Positions 7,379 through 16,558 of a stretch of 64,000 nucleotides of DNA are shown here, one piece after another. The DNA comes from Chlorobium phaeovibrioides (GTDB lineage Bacteria > Bacteroidota > Chlorobiia > Chlorobiales > Chlorobiaceae), in contig NZ_RXYK01000003.1 in the NCBI RefSeq assembly GCF_003968655.1, positions 124,001-188,000 on the forward strand. The letters run 5' to 3'. Numbering within the stretch: the first letter of the stretch is position 1; each line of letters opens with the position of its first letter. A program made the translations under genes and the position numbers. The notes under the pieces are model-generated. The model worked only from the letters and a program-made list of their open reading frames with translations. It was not told the origin of the DNA and did no database searches.

Positions 7379-9244
7379 ATGGCTTATTTCAAGCATCTGT
7401 GCCTTCTTGAGGCACCGCAGGCGGTCATTACGCCCTTCCCCCGATACATTTCAGACTGCATCGGCGTCTGCTATCTTGCTGCTGCCGTAGAGCGGGATGT
7501 GGAGAGCATCGTCATGCCGGAGAACTATTACAATGACGGTATTTTCAAGAGCCTCCGCACTCTCCTGAAGCAGCACCCTTGTGATCTTGTGGCAATTTCT
7601 TCAATGACCGGAGCCTGGAGTCAGGCTCTTAAGCTGGCGCGCATTGCCCGCGAGGCAGGTGCGTTTGTGGTTGTCGGCGGCTTCCATCCCACGGCGCTGC
7701 CGCTGGAGGTGCTGCAGGAGGGCGATATTGACGCGGTGGTGAGGGGAGAGGGGGAGGAGTCGTTCCGGGAACTGGTGCTCTATGGCCCTTCACGCAGTGT
7801 CCGGGGTTTAGCTTTTCGGGAGAAGGGTACTGTGGTTTGCAACGAACTCAGGCCGGTCATCCCCGATATCGATACCATTGCTTTTCCGCTCAGGAGCCTC
7901 CGGCCGAATCGGTATGGTGAAAAGGGAAACCGGTATTTCATTGACACCATCTACACTTCCCGTGGATGTCCCTGGTCGTGCTCGTTCTGTGCGAACGGAC
8001 AGATGCATGGTAAATGGCGACCGAGAACTGCGGAAAATGTTGTGGAGGAGATTGCGCTGCTGCACGATCCGAAGATGAAAAAGCTGCTGAAGATATGGGA
8101 TGCAAACTTTCTGACCAGCATCAGGCGGGCGGAGAGAATCTGTGATCTCATGATTGAGAGGGGGTTGACGAATTTTCGGATTATGACGGAAACTCGGGCG
8201 GCGGATCTGGTCCGGGCTTCAAGGATTCTGCCGAAACTGAAGGCTGTGGGGCTCGATAAAGTGGGGATTGGTATTGAGAGCCCGAACCCGGAGACGCTGC
8301 GGCTGATGAACAAGAACAATGCCCCGGATGATGTTGAGAAGGCCGTTGCTCTATGCAGGAAGCATGGCATCGGTACCGAAGGATATTTCATTCTCGGGTG
8401 CTTGAACGAAACTGCTGCCGACAGCTTTGCCTATCCGGCCTATGCCCGCTCCCTCGGACTCGGTCAGGCGCTGTTCATGGTGATGACGCCCTATCCGGGT
8501 ACCGGGGTGTTCGGCGAATACGAGGCAGAGAAGAGGATCCATTCCTATGACTGGGACCTTTACAACAATTTCAGTCCTGTGGTTTCTGCGGGAGGAATGG
8601 ATTGCCGTGAGCTTGTCGGGATGATGGCCTATTGCGACATTGCTTTCAGTCGACTGATGCCGCTTCTCAAGAGGAGAGGAACGATGGGTGTCATTGTCAG
8701 CTGCATATCGGAACTCCTGCATGTCTGTCTTCTTCTGCGTGTCAACAGAAGTCTCTCTATCAGTGATGTTGAAGAGGCTGTTGGCGGAGCATTGCTGGAG
8801 TTTGGCGCCCGGGAGGGTGGTTCCGTCAAGAGAGAGTGGCGCGCAGATCCCTCCCGGAAACCATTACGGCCAGTGGCTTTTCGCCTCCTGCTCAGCGGTG
8901 GCCGGGCGATTGATTTCAGGCTTGGAGAAGGTGGGGGGCGTCGCGAGCTTTGCATGACGCCGTTGCATACGGATGAGCTTCACGGAGGCAGCTCTTCTTT
9001 TAATGGATCCGGGCTGAGGCTTGAGGGGGTGGTTCGTTTCGCTTTTTCTCTGTCAATGGACCGTTTGATGGCAGTGCTCTATCAGAGTGAGTGGCTCAGG
9101 AACAATCGCGATAAACCTTTCGAGAAAGCCCTCCGGTTCCTTCCGTTTCTTGCCGATAGGGAGCTGCTTGGTTCCGCTGTTCAAATGGCGGGGCTGCTTT
9201 CGGGGGGGGCTCCGGGGCCGGCGGCCGGCGGTGCAGTGACATGA
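7379..9244 (+). CDS. B12-binding-domain radical SAM protein with unassigned C-terminal extension
   Basis: 621 residues. The first 150 resemble a cobalamin-binding Rossmann fold (DLVAISSMTGAWSQALKLAR, VVVGGFHPTALP, AVVRGEGEESF), the form lacking a DxHxxG motif. The radical SAM core holds Cys197, Cys201 and Cys204 in CPWSCSFC, then IWDANFLTS, GIGIESPNPETLRLMNK and GYFILGCLNET. After about residue 430 comes a region of roughly 190 residues that I cannot assign. The architecture up to there is that of the BchE / BchQ / BchR / HpnJ group, which in green sulfur bacteria includes bacteriochlorophyll side-chain methyltransferases; nothing specific identifies this protein as one of those. The gene stands between the hcp terminator and recQ, with its own likely promoter. 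Confidence 0.85.
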   Translation: MAYFKHLCLLEAPQAVITPFPRYISDCIGVCYLAAAVERDVESIVMPENYYNDGIFKSLRTLLKQHPCDLVAISSMTGAWSQALKLARIAREAGAFVVVGGFHPTALPLEVLQEGDIDAVVRGEGEESFRELVLYGPSRSVRGLAFREKGTVVCNELRPVIPDIDTIAFPLRSLRPNRYGEKGNRYFIDTIYTSRGCPWSCSFCANGQMHGKWRPRTAENVVEEIALLHDPKMKKLLKIWDANFLTSIRRAERICDLMIERGLTNFRIMTETRAADLVRASRILPKLKAVGLDKVGIGIESPNPETLRLMNKNNAPDDVEKAVALCRKHGIGTEGYFILGCLNETAADSFAYPAYARSLGLGQALFMVMTPYPGTGVFGEYEAEKRIHSYDWDLYNNFSPVVSAGGMDCRELVGMMAYCDIAFSRLMPLLKRRGTMGVIVSCISELLHVCLLLRVNRSLSISDVEEAVGGALLEFGAREGGSVKREWRADPSRKPLRPVAFRLLLSGGRAIDFRLGEGGGRRELCMTPLHTDELHGGSSSFNGSGLRLEGVVRFAFSLSMDRLMAVLYQSEWLRNNRDKPFEKALRFLPFLADRELLGSAVQMAGLLSGGAPGPAAGGAVT

Positions 9245-9305
9245 AGGCGTTGCATTCGGGGGCGGTTCTCTGTATATACTTTCTTTGCCGGAGAGTTCCG
9301 GTGTC

Positions 9306-11174
9306 ATGAAATTATTTCCAGAAGGTATGAGGGTTCCGGTTTCTGAGGAGGCGATGCATGATGCACTGCAGAAGGTATTCGGGTTCAAGGGGTTCCGGCC
9401 GAATCAGCGGGAAGTTGTCCGGGCCCTTCTTGATGGGAGAGATGTTTTTGCCGTAATGCCGACGGGTGGCGGCAAGTCACTCTGCTATCAGCTCCCGGCG
9501 GTTCTGCTTCCGGGTACCTGCATGGTTATCAGTCCCTTGATTGCGCTCATGAAAGATCAGGTAGACGGGGCGAGAGCAAACGGCATTCGTGCAGCGTATC
9601 TGAACAGTTCTCTCTCTCTGGCTGATCGCCGCAAGGTTCTTGATGAGCTGGAGTCAGGTTCACTTGACCTCCTCTATGTGGCCCCCGAACGCTTTGCCCT
9701 CGATTCTTTCCGGAAGCTGATCGGGAAGGTGCCCGTCAGCATGGCGGTCATTGACGAGGCGCACTGCATCTCTGAATGGGGGCATGATTTCAGGCCTGAT
9801 TACCTCCAGCTCTCTTCTCTGGTCACCATGTTCCGGGATGTTCCCGTGGCGGGCTTTACCGCTACCGCCACCCAGCGGGTGCAGCTCGATACTCTCCGGC
9901 GGCTGGCTCTTCGTGAGCCCTTTACGGTCAGGGCTTCGTTTGACCGCCCGAACCTTACCTATTCGGTCCTTTTCAAGGATGGCGTGGATGCACAGATTGT
10001 TTCACTGCTTCGGGCCCATTCCGGCAAGGCGGGCATCATCTACCGTACCAGCCGTAAAAGTGTCAATGATACTGCCGCCATGCTTCAGGCCAAGGGGTTT
10101 CGGGCTCTTGCTTATCATGCGGGTCTGGGTGATGAAGAGCGGGAGCGGAACCAGAACGCCTTCATCCGTGATGAGGTTGATGTTATTGTTGCAACCATAG
10201 CGTTCGGTATGGGTATCGACAAGTCGAACATCCGGTTTGTCATTCATGCCGACATGCCCAAAAGTATTGAGAATTATTATCAGGAGACAGGCAGGGCCGG
10301 TCGTGACGGCGAGCCAGCGCACTGTACCCTGCTGTTTTCGCAGGGTGATCAGGCAAAACTGCGTTTTTTCATTGACACCATGGAAGACGAAGGGGAAAAA
10401 GCCCGTGCGCTTGAGGCACTCCGGAAGGTGGCATCTTTTGCCTCGTCGGGGGTATGTCGGCGCAAAGCTTTGCTGAACTATTTCGGGGAGCAGTACAGCA
10501 AGGAGAACTGTGGTTCGTGCGATGTCTGTCTTGGCCATTTCAGGAGCGTTGACTGCACGGTTGAAGCGCAGATCCTGCTGTCGGCAATTGCACGCACCGA
10601 TGAGAGGTTCGGAGCTGCGCATATTGTTGATGTGGTGGTTGGAAGCAAAAACAGGAAAGTCAAAGAGTGTGGCCATGACCGCATTAAAACTTACGGGGTC
10701 GGCAAGGGGAAAGATAAAAAGTTCTGGCGGCAGCTCATTGATGAACTGCTTGCACAGAATGTGATTGCCAAGGCTGAAGGACTTTATCCTGTGCTGATGC
10801 TGTGTGAAAAGGCTGTCGGGGTGCTGCGCGGTGAAACAACGGTTTCCATGGCACTGGAGGTGGTGGCAAAATCGGCGGCCAGGACTGCTGCCGAGGGGGA
10901 TGACCAGAAGGGAGACCCCCTTCTTTTTGAGCAGTTGCGCTCGCTTCGCAAGGTTCTTGCCGATGAGCAGGGAATAGCCCCCTATCAGGTCTTTACCGAC
11001 AGGACGCTTCGCCTGATGTCTTCTCTCTGTCCCCGAAGTGGAGCGGAGATGCTTTCGGTCTCGGGTGTTGGCGAGGTGAAGCTTGAGCGATACGGCAGGC
11101 AGTTTCTCGGGCTCATTGACCGTTGGCTGCTTGATCATCCGGCTGAAGAGGGGAGGGATGTGGCGCAATGCTGA
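9306..11174 (+). CDS. recQ: ATP-dependent DNA helicase RecQ
   Basis: 3'-5' superfamily 2 helicase used in recombination and fork repair. Family motifs in order: FRPNQREVV (motif 0), MPTGGGKSLCYQLP (Walker A, about residues 51-64), VIDEAHCISEWGHDFRPDY (DEAH plus the aromatic-rich loop), GFTATATQR, and GMGIDKSNIRFVIHADMPKS with QETGRAGRDG. The RecQ-specific zinc site is formed by a Cys before KALLNYFGE and by NCGSCDVC. A C-terminal HRDC domain follows (FEQLRSLRKVLADEQG to YGRQFL). The start at the ATG 9306 gives 622 residues; a TTG at 9285 would add seven. Its last 7 bases overlap the next gene, a DUF218 protein, indicating co-transcription. Confidence 0.96.
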   Translation: MKLFPEGMRVPVSEEAMHDALQKVFGFKGFRPNQREVVRALLDGRDVFAVMPTGGGKSLCYQLPAVLLPGTCMVISPLIALMKDQVDGARANGIRAAYLNSSLSLADRRKVLDELESGSLDLLYVAPERFALDSFRKLIGKVPVSMAVIDEAHCISEWGHDFRPDYLQLSSLVTMFRDVPVAGFTATATQRVQLDTLRRLALREPFTVRASFDRPNLTYSVLFKDGVDAQIVSLLRAHSGKAGIIYRTSRKSVNDTAAMLQAKGFRALAYHAGLGDEERERNQNAFIRDEVDVIVATIAFGMGIDKSNIRFVIHADMPKSIENYYQETGRAGRDGEPAHCTLLFSQGDQAKLRFFIDTMEDEGEKARALEALRKVASFASSGVCRRKALLNYFGEQYSKENCGSCDVCLGHFRSVDCTVEAQILLSAIARTDERFGAAHIVDVVVGSKNRKVKECGHDRIKTYGVGKGKDKKFWRQLIDELLAQNVIAKAEGLYPVLMLCEKAVGVLRGETTVSMALEVVAKSAARTAAEGDDQKGDPLLFEQLRSLRKVLADEQGIAPYQVFTDRTLRLMSSLCPRSGAEMLSVSGVGEVKLERYGRQFLGLIDRWLLDHPAEEGRDVAQC

Positions 11175-11908
11175 TGCTGTATAAGATTCTGCCGCTGCTG
11201 CTGCTTCCGCCAGGGCTCTCGATTCTGCTGGTAGCCGCTGGCATGGTGCTTCATCGCCGATGGCTCGTATGGATGGGAATCGGACTGCTCTGGCTCATGT
11301 CGATTCCTGTTGCCGGAGATGGTCTGATGCGCGTCCTTGAGGGTCCCGGCCGGCGGGTCGCGGTTTCATCAATTGCTCCAGCGGAGGCTATTGTGGTGCT
11401 TGGCGGAATGACATTGCAAATTCCCGGGGCACCGTCTGGCGAATGGGGTGATGCCGCCGATCGGTTCGAGGCAGGTGTTGACCTGTTTAGGGCCGGCCGG
11501 GCGCCGCTCCTGGTTTTCACCGGGGGCCGGCTGCCGTGGCGGGAGAATTTCGAGCCGGAGGGGGAGCTGCTCCGACGCCGTGCCGTTCTGCTCGGGGTGC
11601 CGGCGGATGGGGTAAGGGTAACTGGTATTGCCGGCAATACGGCAGAAGAGGCCCGTGCTGCCGCAAGGCTTCTTGGGCCGAACAAACGCATTATCCTTGT
11701 CACCAGTGCATTTCACATGACCCGGTCGCTTCGGCTGTTCCGTTCTGCCGGGTTCACTGTGGTGCCCTTCCGGGTGGATTACCGGGTCCAGCCTTCAGCC
11801 CGCACTACCATTCTCTCGTTCATCCCGGATCCCGAGGCTTTGCAGCTGTCATTCACGGCGTTGCGGGAGATGATGGGAATTGCGTGGTATCGTGTGCTTC
11901 TTTTGTGA
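11168..11908 (+). CDS. DUF218 / ElyC-SanA-YdcF family membrane protein
   Basis: 246 residues with two or three N-terminal hydrophobic helices (about 5-25, 30-50) followed by a soluble DUF218 domain: AIVVLGGM near residue 75, DAADRFEAGVDLFRAGRAPLLVFTGG, NTAEEA, and IILVTSAFHMTRSLRLF. Family members such as ElyC and SanA affect envelope integrity and peptidoglycan or lipid-carrier metabolism, but a defined reaction is not known. It starts inside the recQ stop region: ATG at 11168, with a second ATG at 11174 overlapping the TGA. The pairing with recQ is probably transcriptional rather than functional. Confidence 0.85.
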   Translation: MLMLYKILPLLLLPPGLSILLVAAGMVLHRRWLVWMGIGLLWLMSIPVAGDGLMRVLEGPGRRVAVSSIAPAEAIVVLGGMTLQIPGAPSGEWGDAADRFEAGVDLFRAGRAPLLVFTGGRLPWRENFEPEGELLRRRAVLLGVPADGVRVTGIAGNTAEEARAAARLLGPNKRIILVTSAFHMTRSLRLFRSAGFTVVPFRVDYRVQPSARTTILSFIPDPEALQLSFTALREMMGIAWYRVLLL

Positions 11909-12033
11909 GAATTCGACTGTTTTTTGTGATTTTTGCTATTATTTTTGATCCCGGGAAGGGTATTTGGTTTGGCAGTGATTACATTCCTTGCCCTTGTGGC
12001 CAATGTTTTACGCAGTGAGGCGTCGGAATTGAG

Positions 12034-12075
12034 GGGAGTTTACGGGCTCCCGAGGAGGGCCGCCTTAAAATTTTT
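12034..12075 (+). promoter_or_regulatory. Two mutually exclusive hairpins before the NusG-like gene, possible attenuator
   Basis: Hairpin A pairs GGGAG (12034-12038) with CTCCC (12047-12051). Hairpin B pairs GGGCTCC (12044-12050) with GGAGGGCC (12054-12061, one bulge) and is followed by TTAAAATTTTT (12065-12075). Both need bases 12047-12050, so only one can form. Hairpin B plus the T-run resembles a terminator placed 20 bases before the NusG-like start codon. The surrounding 11909-12095 has no gene. It could instead be an imperfect terminator for the DUF218 gene. Confidence 0.35.
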
Positions 12076-12095
12076 GTCCGTTAGGATCCTTGTCT

Positions 12096-12605
12096 ATGAT
12101 TGAAGAGTTGAATCCGCATTGGTATGCGGTCTATGTCCGTTCCCGTTACGAAAAAAAGGTTCATCAGTGGCTGGAGGAAAAGGAGTTGACCAGTTTTCTT
12201 CCGCTTCTTGAAACCATGCGGCAGTGGAGCGACCGGAAGAAAAAGGTATACGAGCCGTTGTTTCGCGGTTATGTATTCGTGAATATCGATATGAAGCACG
12301 AGCATATAAAAGTGCTTGAAACTGAAGGGGTTGTGAAGTTCATCGGCATTGGCCGGAACCCCTCTGTCATCAGCGAGCGCGATATTGAATGGCTCCGTAC
12401 TCTCGTCAGGGAGCCTGATGCATTGCACCAGACTGTCTCAACCATGCCTGCCGGCCGGAAGGTTCGGGTGCTTGCCGGTCCCTTCAAGGATCTTGAAGGG
12501 ATTGTGGTCAAACAGGGCCGTGAAGACAGGATGGTCATCTTTTTTGACAGCATCATGCAGGGCATTGAGGTCAGCATCATTCCTGATTTTCTGCTGCCGC
12601 TGTAA
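12096..12605 (+). CDS. NusG-paralogue transcription antitermination protein (UpxY / RfaH / LoaP type)
   Basis: 169 residues from the ATG at 12096. The N-terminal NGN domain reads HWYAVYVRSRYEKKVHQWLEE, FLPLLETMRQWSDRKK and YEPLFRGYVFVNID; the C-terminal KOW domain reads GRKVRVLAGPFKDLEGIVV. This is the layout of specialised NusG paralogues that bind RNA polymerase and the bridging DNA or RNA to prevent early termination on long polysaccharide, O-antigen or biosynthetic operons. Housekeeping NusG would normally lie between secE and rplK, which is not the case here. No target operon follows: the next gene, uvrA, is convergent. The regulated locus must be elsewhere, or the protein acts in trans. 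A leader with alternative hairpins precedes it. Confidence 0.88.
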   Translation: MIEELNPHWYAVYVRSRYEKKVHQWLEEKELTSFLPLLETMRQWSDRKKKVYEPLFRGYVFVNIDMKHEHIKVLETEGVVKFIGIGRNPSVISERDIEWLRTLVREPDALHQTVSTMPAGRKVRVLAGPFKDLEGIVVKQGREDRMVIFFDSIMQGIEVSIIPDFLLPL

Positions 12606-12649
12606 GGGTTTTGAGTATCCTTGCGAGTGCGACCTTTTGTCGGATAAGT

Positions 12650-12667
12650 ACACTCAGTCATGAGTGT
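12650..12667. repeat. Perfect 7-base inverted repeat between convergent genes
   Basis: ACACTCA and TGAGTGT with a 4-base loop, between the NusG-like gene and uvrA. A T-run (12683 onward) follows only after 15 further bases, so it is at best a weak terminator for the rightward gene. Confidence 0.4.
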
Positions 12668-12689
12668 CCCCAACTTTTACGGTTTTTTT

Positions 12690-15518
12690 TTAGATGGCGA
12701 GCCAGGTTTTGAGTTCTTTTGCTGTGTGGGAGTTGGTGAGGGTGAGGGGGGTGCCTTCGGCTACTATGTGGCCGCCGCCGTGGCCGCCTTCGGGGCCGAG
12801 GTCGATGATCCAGTCGCTGTTGCCGATGATGTCGAGGTTGTGTTCAATGATGATGACGGTGTTGCCTTTGTCGACGAGGCGGCGGAGGACTTCGAGGAGG
12901 TGCTGGATGTCCTGGAAGTGGAGGCCTGTTGTGGGTTCGTCAAGGATGTAGAGGGTTTTGCCTGTCTGGATTTTGGCGAGTTCGGCTGAGAGTTTTATGC
13001 GCTGGGCTTCGCCGCCGGAGAGGAGGGGGGAGGGCTGGCCGAGCTTGAGGTAGCCGAGTCCGACGCTCTGCATGGTGGCGAGGATGCGGCGGATGCGGGG
13101 GAAGTCGGTGAAGAAGTCGGCGGCTTCGGTGATGGTCATGTCGAGAACATCGGCAATGGATTTCCCGTGGTATTTGACGAGCAGCGTTTCGCGGTTGTAG
13201 CGTTCCCCTTTGCAGTTTTCGCATTGGACATAGACATCGGGGAGAAAGTTCATCTCTATTTTTCGGGTGCCTGCCCCCTGGCATGCTTCGCATCGGCCTC
13301 CTTTGACATTGAAGCTGAACCGGCCGGCTTTGTATCCGCGTATCTGGGCTTCGGGCAGGCGGCTGAAGAAGTCGCGGATGAAGGTGAAGACTCCGGTATA
13401 GGTGGCGGGGTTGGAGCGGGGGGTGCGTCCTATGGGGGACTGGTCTACGCCAACGACTTTATCGATGTGTTCAAGCCCTTCAATTGCTTTGTAGGGGTAG
13501 GTGAAGAGTTTGGATCGGTAGAAGTGGCGGGCGAGTATAGGGTAGAGGGTTTCGTTGATGAGGGTCGATTTGCCTGAGCCGCTGACACCTGTGATGCTGA
13601 CGAGGGAGCCGAGGGGGATGCGGAGATCGACCTCTTTGAGGTTGTTGCCGGTGCAGCCTGTGAGGTTGAGAGAGTGCTCCGGGGCTTTTTTCTGCTCGGG
13701 CTCTGCTGCACATGCGACCTTCAGTGAACCGCTGAGGTAGCCGGCGGTGAGTGAGCGGGGGTCGAGGGCATCGGCTGTGCCCTGAGTGACGATTTTTCCG
13801 CCATACTCTCCAGCTCCGGGCCCCATGTCGATGATTTCGTCGGCCTGGAGCATGGTGTCGCGGTCGTGCTCAACGACGAGTACTGTGTTGCCAAGGTCGC
13901 GCAGGCGGAGAAGGGAGGCAATGAGTTTGTGGTTGTCGCGCTGGTGAAGTCCTATGCTGGGCTCGTCGAGAACATAGAGAACACCGCTGAGTTGTGATCC
14001 GAGCTGTGATGCGAGCCGTATCCGCTGGGCTTCCCCTCCTGAGAGGGTTTGTGAGCCGCGGTCAAGGGTGAGGTAGTCAAGGCCTACATTGAGCAGGAAC
14101 CGGAGCCGTTTTGTGATTTCGTGCAGGACAGGCTCTGCAACCAGCTTTTCTTTTGCGCTCAGTCCTCCTTCAAGTGTGCTGAAGAAGTCGAGGCATTCCT
14201 GAAGGGGAAGGGATTCGGTTTCTGCTATGTTGAGGCCGTTGATTTTTACGAGCAGGCTTTCACGGCGAAGTCTTGCTCCGCCGCACTCGGGGCATGGCAT
14301 GCGGACCATGTAGCTTTCTGCCCATTCTCGGATTTTCGGGGTGGAGGCGTTGCTGCTGATCTCTTCAACATAGGGAATGGCTCCGGGAAATTTCTGCGGG
14401 TAGGATGTGTCGAGTCCGGAGTTGCTGTAGGTGACATCAAAGGCTCTGCTTCCCGATCCGTGTAGCAGAATCTCAATTGCTTCGTCGGGAATGTCGGCAA
14501 TTGGGGTGTCGAGGTTGAAGCTGTATTCGCGGGCGATTGCCCGTATGATCTGCCAGATGTTTCTTTTTCCGGGTTTGCCGAGTGGGTCGAGCCCGCCTTC
14601 GTTCAGGGAGCGAGTGGGATCGGGGAGTATCAGTTGCGCCGAGAGCTGCATGAGTTCGCCAATGCCGTTGCATTCGGGGCATGCACCGAAGGGGGAGTTG
14701 AAGCTGAAGTGGTTTGGTGCCAGGGTGTCGACGGGGACGGAGCCGTCGGAGTAGGCGTAGCGGGTGCTGAAGACCATCTCTTTCATTTCCGGATCGAGCG
14801 GGTCGCAGGAGAGTGTTGAGCGATGTTCGGAGTTTGCTATGGCAAGAGCGACTGCTTTGGTAATGCGTTCCCGAAGATCGGGGGCGAGGGCCAGACGGTC
14901 GACAACAAGGTCTATGGTGTGGGTTTTGTAGCGCTCGAGCTGCATGTTTTTTTCAAGCTCGCGGTACTTGCCGTCAATGCGGACGCGCAGCCACCCTTTG
15001 AGCATGAGCCGTTCAAAGAGTTCGCGGTAGTGGCCTTTTCTTCCGGTAACGAGGGGAGAGAGAATCTGTATTTTGGTGCCTTCCTCCAATGCCATGATGG
15101 AGTCGACAATGCTCTCTTCGCTCTGTTTCTGGAGCATCTGGCCGGTTACGGGGTCGTACCGTCGGCCGGCTTTTGCGAAGAGCAGCCTGACGAAGTCGTG
15201 AATTTCAGTGATGGTGCCGACGGTGGAACGGGGTGAGCGGCTGGTGCTTTTCTGGTCGATGGCGATGACGGGCGAGAGCCCTTCAATGAAGTCGACATCG
15301 GGGCGTTCGATGTTGCCGATGTACTGGCGTGCATAGGGGGAGAGGGTCTCCATGAAGCGCCTCTGGCCTTCGGCGTATATGGTGTCGAAGGCGAGGCTGG
15401 ATTTTCCTGAGCCGCTGAGCCCGGTAATGACAACAAACCTGTTGCGCGGGATTTTGAGTGAAATGTTGCGGAGGTTGTGTACCCGTGCACCTTGTATGGT
15501 GATGTGGCTGAATTCCAT
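12690..15518 (-). CDS. uvrA: Excinuclease ABC subunit A
   Basis: Damage-recognition ATPase of nucleotide excision repair, working with UvrB and UvrC. 942 residues from the ATG at 15518; a TTG nine codons earlier is also open but has no ribosome site. Two ABC ATPase halves are present: first Walker A GLSGSGKS at 33-40, the signature [16 protein letters not shown] and [12 protein letters not shown]; then the second [24 protein letters not shown] and [12 protein letters not shown]. Zinc-module cysteines are seen in [16 protein letters not shown] and [10 protein letters not shown] with CENCKGER. Length and motifs are complete, so the protein should be functional. It ends convergently with the NusG-like gene and starts divergently from an ABC permease gene. 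Confidence 0.98.
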   Translation of the reverse strand: MEFSHITIQGARVHNLRNISLKIPRNRFVVITGLSGSGKSSLAFDTIYAEGQRRFMETLSPYARQYIGNIERPDVDFIEGLSPVIAIDQKSTSRSPRSTVGTITEIHDFVRLLFAKAGRRYDPVTGQMLQKQSEESIVDSIMALEEGTKIQILSPLVTGRKGHYRELFERLMLKGWLRVRIDGKYRELEKNMQLERYKTHTIDLVVDRLALAPDLRERITKAVALAIANSEHRSTLSCDPLDPEMKEMVFSTRYAYSDGSVPVDTLAPNHFSFNSPFGACPECNGIGELMQLSAQLILPDPTRSLNEGGLDPLGKPGKRNIWQIIRAIAREYSFNLDTPIADIPDEAIEILLHGSGSRAFDVTYSNSGLDTSYPQKFPGAIPYVEEISSNASTPKIREWAESYMVRMPCPECGGARLRRESLLVKINGLNIAETESLPLQECLDFFSTLEGGLSAKEKLVAEPVLHEITKRLRFLLNVGLDYLTLDRGSQTLSGGEAQRIRLASQLGSQLSGVLYVLDEPSIGLHQRDNHKLIASLLRLRDLGNTVLVVEHDRDTMLQADEIIDMGPGAGEYGGKIVTQGTADALDPRSLTAGYLSGSLKVACAAEPEQKKAPEHSLNLTGCTGNNLKEVDLRIPLGSLVSITGVSGSGKSTLINETLYPILARHFYRSKLFTYPYKAIEGLEHIDKVVGVDQSPIGRTPRSNPATYTGVFTFIRDFFSRLPEAQIRGYKAGRFSFNVKGGRCEACQGAGTRKIEMNFLPDVYVQCENCKGERYNRETLLVKYHGKSIADVLDMTITEAADFFTDFPRIRRILATMQSVGLGYLKLGQPSPLLSGGEAQRIKLSAELAKIQTGKTLYILDEPTTGLHFQDIQHLLEVLRRLVDKGNTVIIIEHNLDIIGNSDWIIDLGPEGGHGGGHIVAEGTPLTLTNSHTAKELKTWLAI

Positions 15519-15652
15519 TCGGTCTGTTATCGTCTGTTGCTTCAAGGGGTGAAAAGGATAATAACGCTAATTCCTGTCAGTATGCAAGATGAAATCATTG
15601 TATGGTGAAGGGAAGAAAATGCCTATTTTGAAAAAAATGATAAAAAGCTCTT

Positions 15653-16558
15653 ATGGATGAACTGCAGTATGGGCTGACGGGCGCGACGCTCGGGGTTGTT
15701 TTTTTGCAGATTCTGCGTATTTCAGTTCCCTATGTGCTGACCTCCGTCGGGGCGGTTTTTTCGGAGCGCGGCGGGGTGGTGAACCTTGCGCTTGAGGGAC
15801 TGATGCTGGCTGGCGCGTTCGGTGCGGCTGCGGGGCAGCATGTTTCCGGTTCGGTGTTGGGGGGCATGGCAGGCGCTCTTCTGCTCGGTCTTCTGGTCGC
15901 TCTTCTGTTTGCATTCATTACCGTTACCCTGAAGGCCGACCAGATTGTTGCGGGTATTGCCGTCAATATTCTTGTGATGGGTGCGACACGGTTCGGTCTG
16001 GTGCTGCTCTATGGCAGTTCCATCAATTCTCCTCGCATTCCCGGCTTGAGAGCGGCCTCTCTTTTTCTTGACCCGCTCTTCCTTGCTGCTCTCGTTTCCG
16101 TTGCCGCCGGATACTGGATTCTCTACCATACTCCTTATGGCCTTAGGCTGCGTGCGACAGGTGAGGACGCTGCAACGGCGGACAGTGCCGGCATCAATGT
16201 GCAGGGCATGCGGTATTCGGGGGTGCTTGTTTCAGGCCTTCTCGGCGCTCTTGGCGGTGCGTTTCTTGTGTTCCAGCAGCATACCTTCACCGACAATATG
16301 ACGGCCGGCAGGGGGTATATTGCTTTGGCGGCAATGATTATCGGGCGGTGGAACCCTTTGGGGGCGGCACTTGCGAGCCTGTTTTTTGCCGCTGCCGAGT
16401 CTCTGGAGATATGGACCCAGGGCGGCTGGATTCCTTCGCAGCTGCTGCAGATAATTCCCTATGTGGTGACGCTGCTTGTCCTGGCTGGTTTCATGGGCCA
16501 TTCGGCCGCTCCCCGAGAGGCGGGCGTCCCGTTTTATAAAAACCGCCGTTCAGAGTAG
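15653..16558 (+). CDS. ABC transporter permease, nucleoside / simple-sugar (BmpA-NupQ) type, orphan
   Basis: 301-residue inner membrane protein with about eight to nine hydrophobic segments. The pattern GAVFSERGGVVNLALEGLMLAGAF, ADQIVAGIAVNILVMGATRF, GLRLRATGEDAATADSAGINV and AGRGYIALAAMIIGRWNPLGA is that of the second permease subunit of nucleoside and lipoprotein-BMP transporters (NupQ / YufQ). Such systems need a partner permease, a double ATPase and a BMP-type binding lipoprotein; none is next to this gene or elsewhere in the window. The start is the ATG at 15653 with no clear ribosome site. The 3' end overlaps the convergent elbB gene by 9 bases. Confidence 0.85.
   Translation: MDELQYGLTGATLGVVFLQILRISVPYVLTSVGAVFSERGGVVNLALEGLMLAGAFGAAAGQHVSGSVLGGMAGALLLGLLVALLFAFITVTLKADQIVAGIAVNILVMGATRFGLVLLYGSSINSPRIPGLRAASLFLDPLFLAALVSVAAGYWILYHTPYGLRLRATGEDAATADSAGINVQGMRYSGVLVSGLLGALGGAFLVFQQHTFTDNMTAGRGYIALAAMIIGRWNPLGAALASLFFAAAESLEIWTQGGWIPSQLLQIIPYVVTLLVLAGFMGHSAAPREAGVPFYKNRRSE

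Noticed and set aside
7379-9244. Naming the radical SAM protein as BchQ, BchR or BciD
   Set aside because: Architecture is compatible, but the extra C-terminal region and the lack of pigment genes nearby give no support for one of these names.
10002-11168. Long open frame (388 codons) on the strand opposite recQ
   Set aside because: It lies wholly antisense to a clear RecQ helicase, has no family features, and arises from codon bias in a GC-rich gene.
12650-12692. The ACACTCA/TGAGTGT hairpin as an intrinsic terminator
   Set aside because: The T-run begins 15 bases after the stem, too far for a standard terminator; listed as a repeat only.
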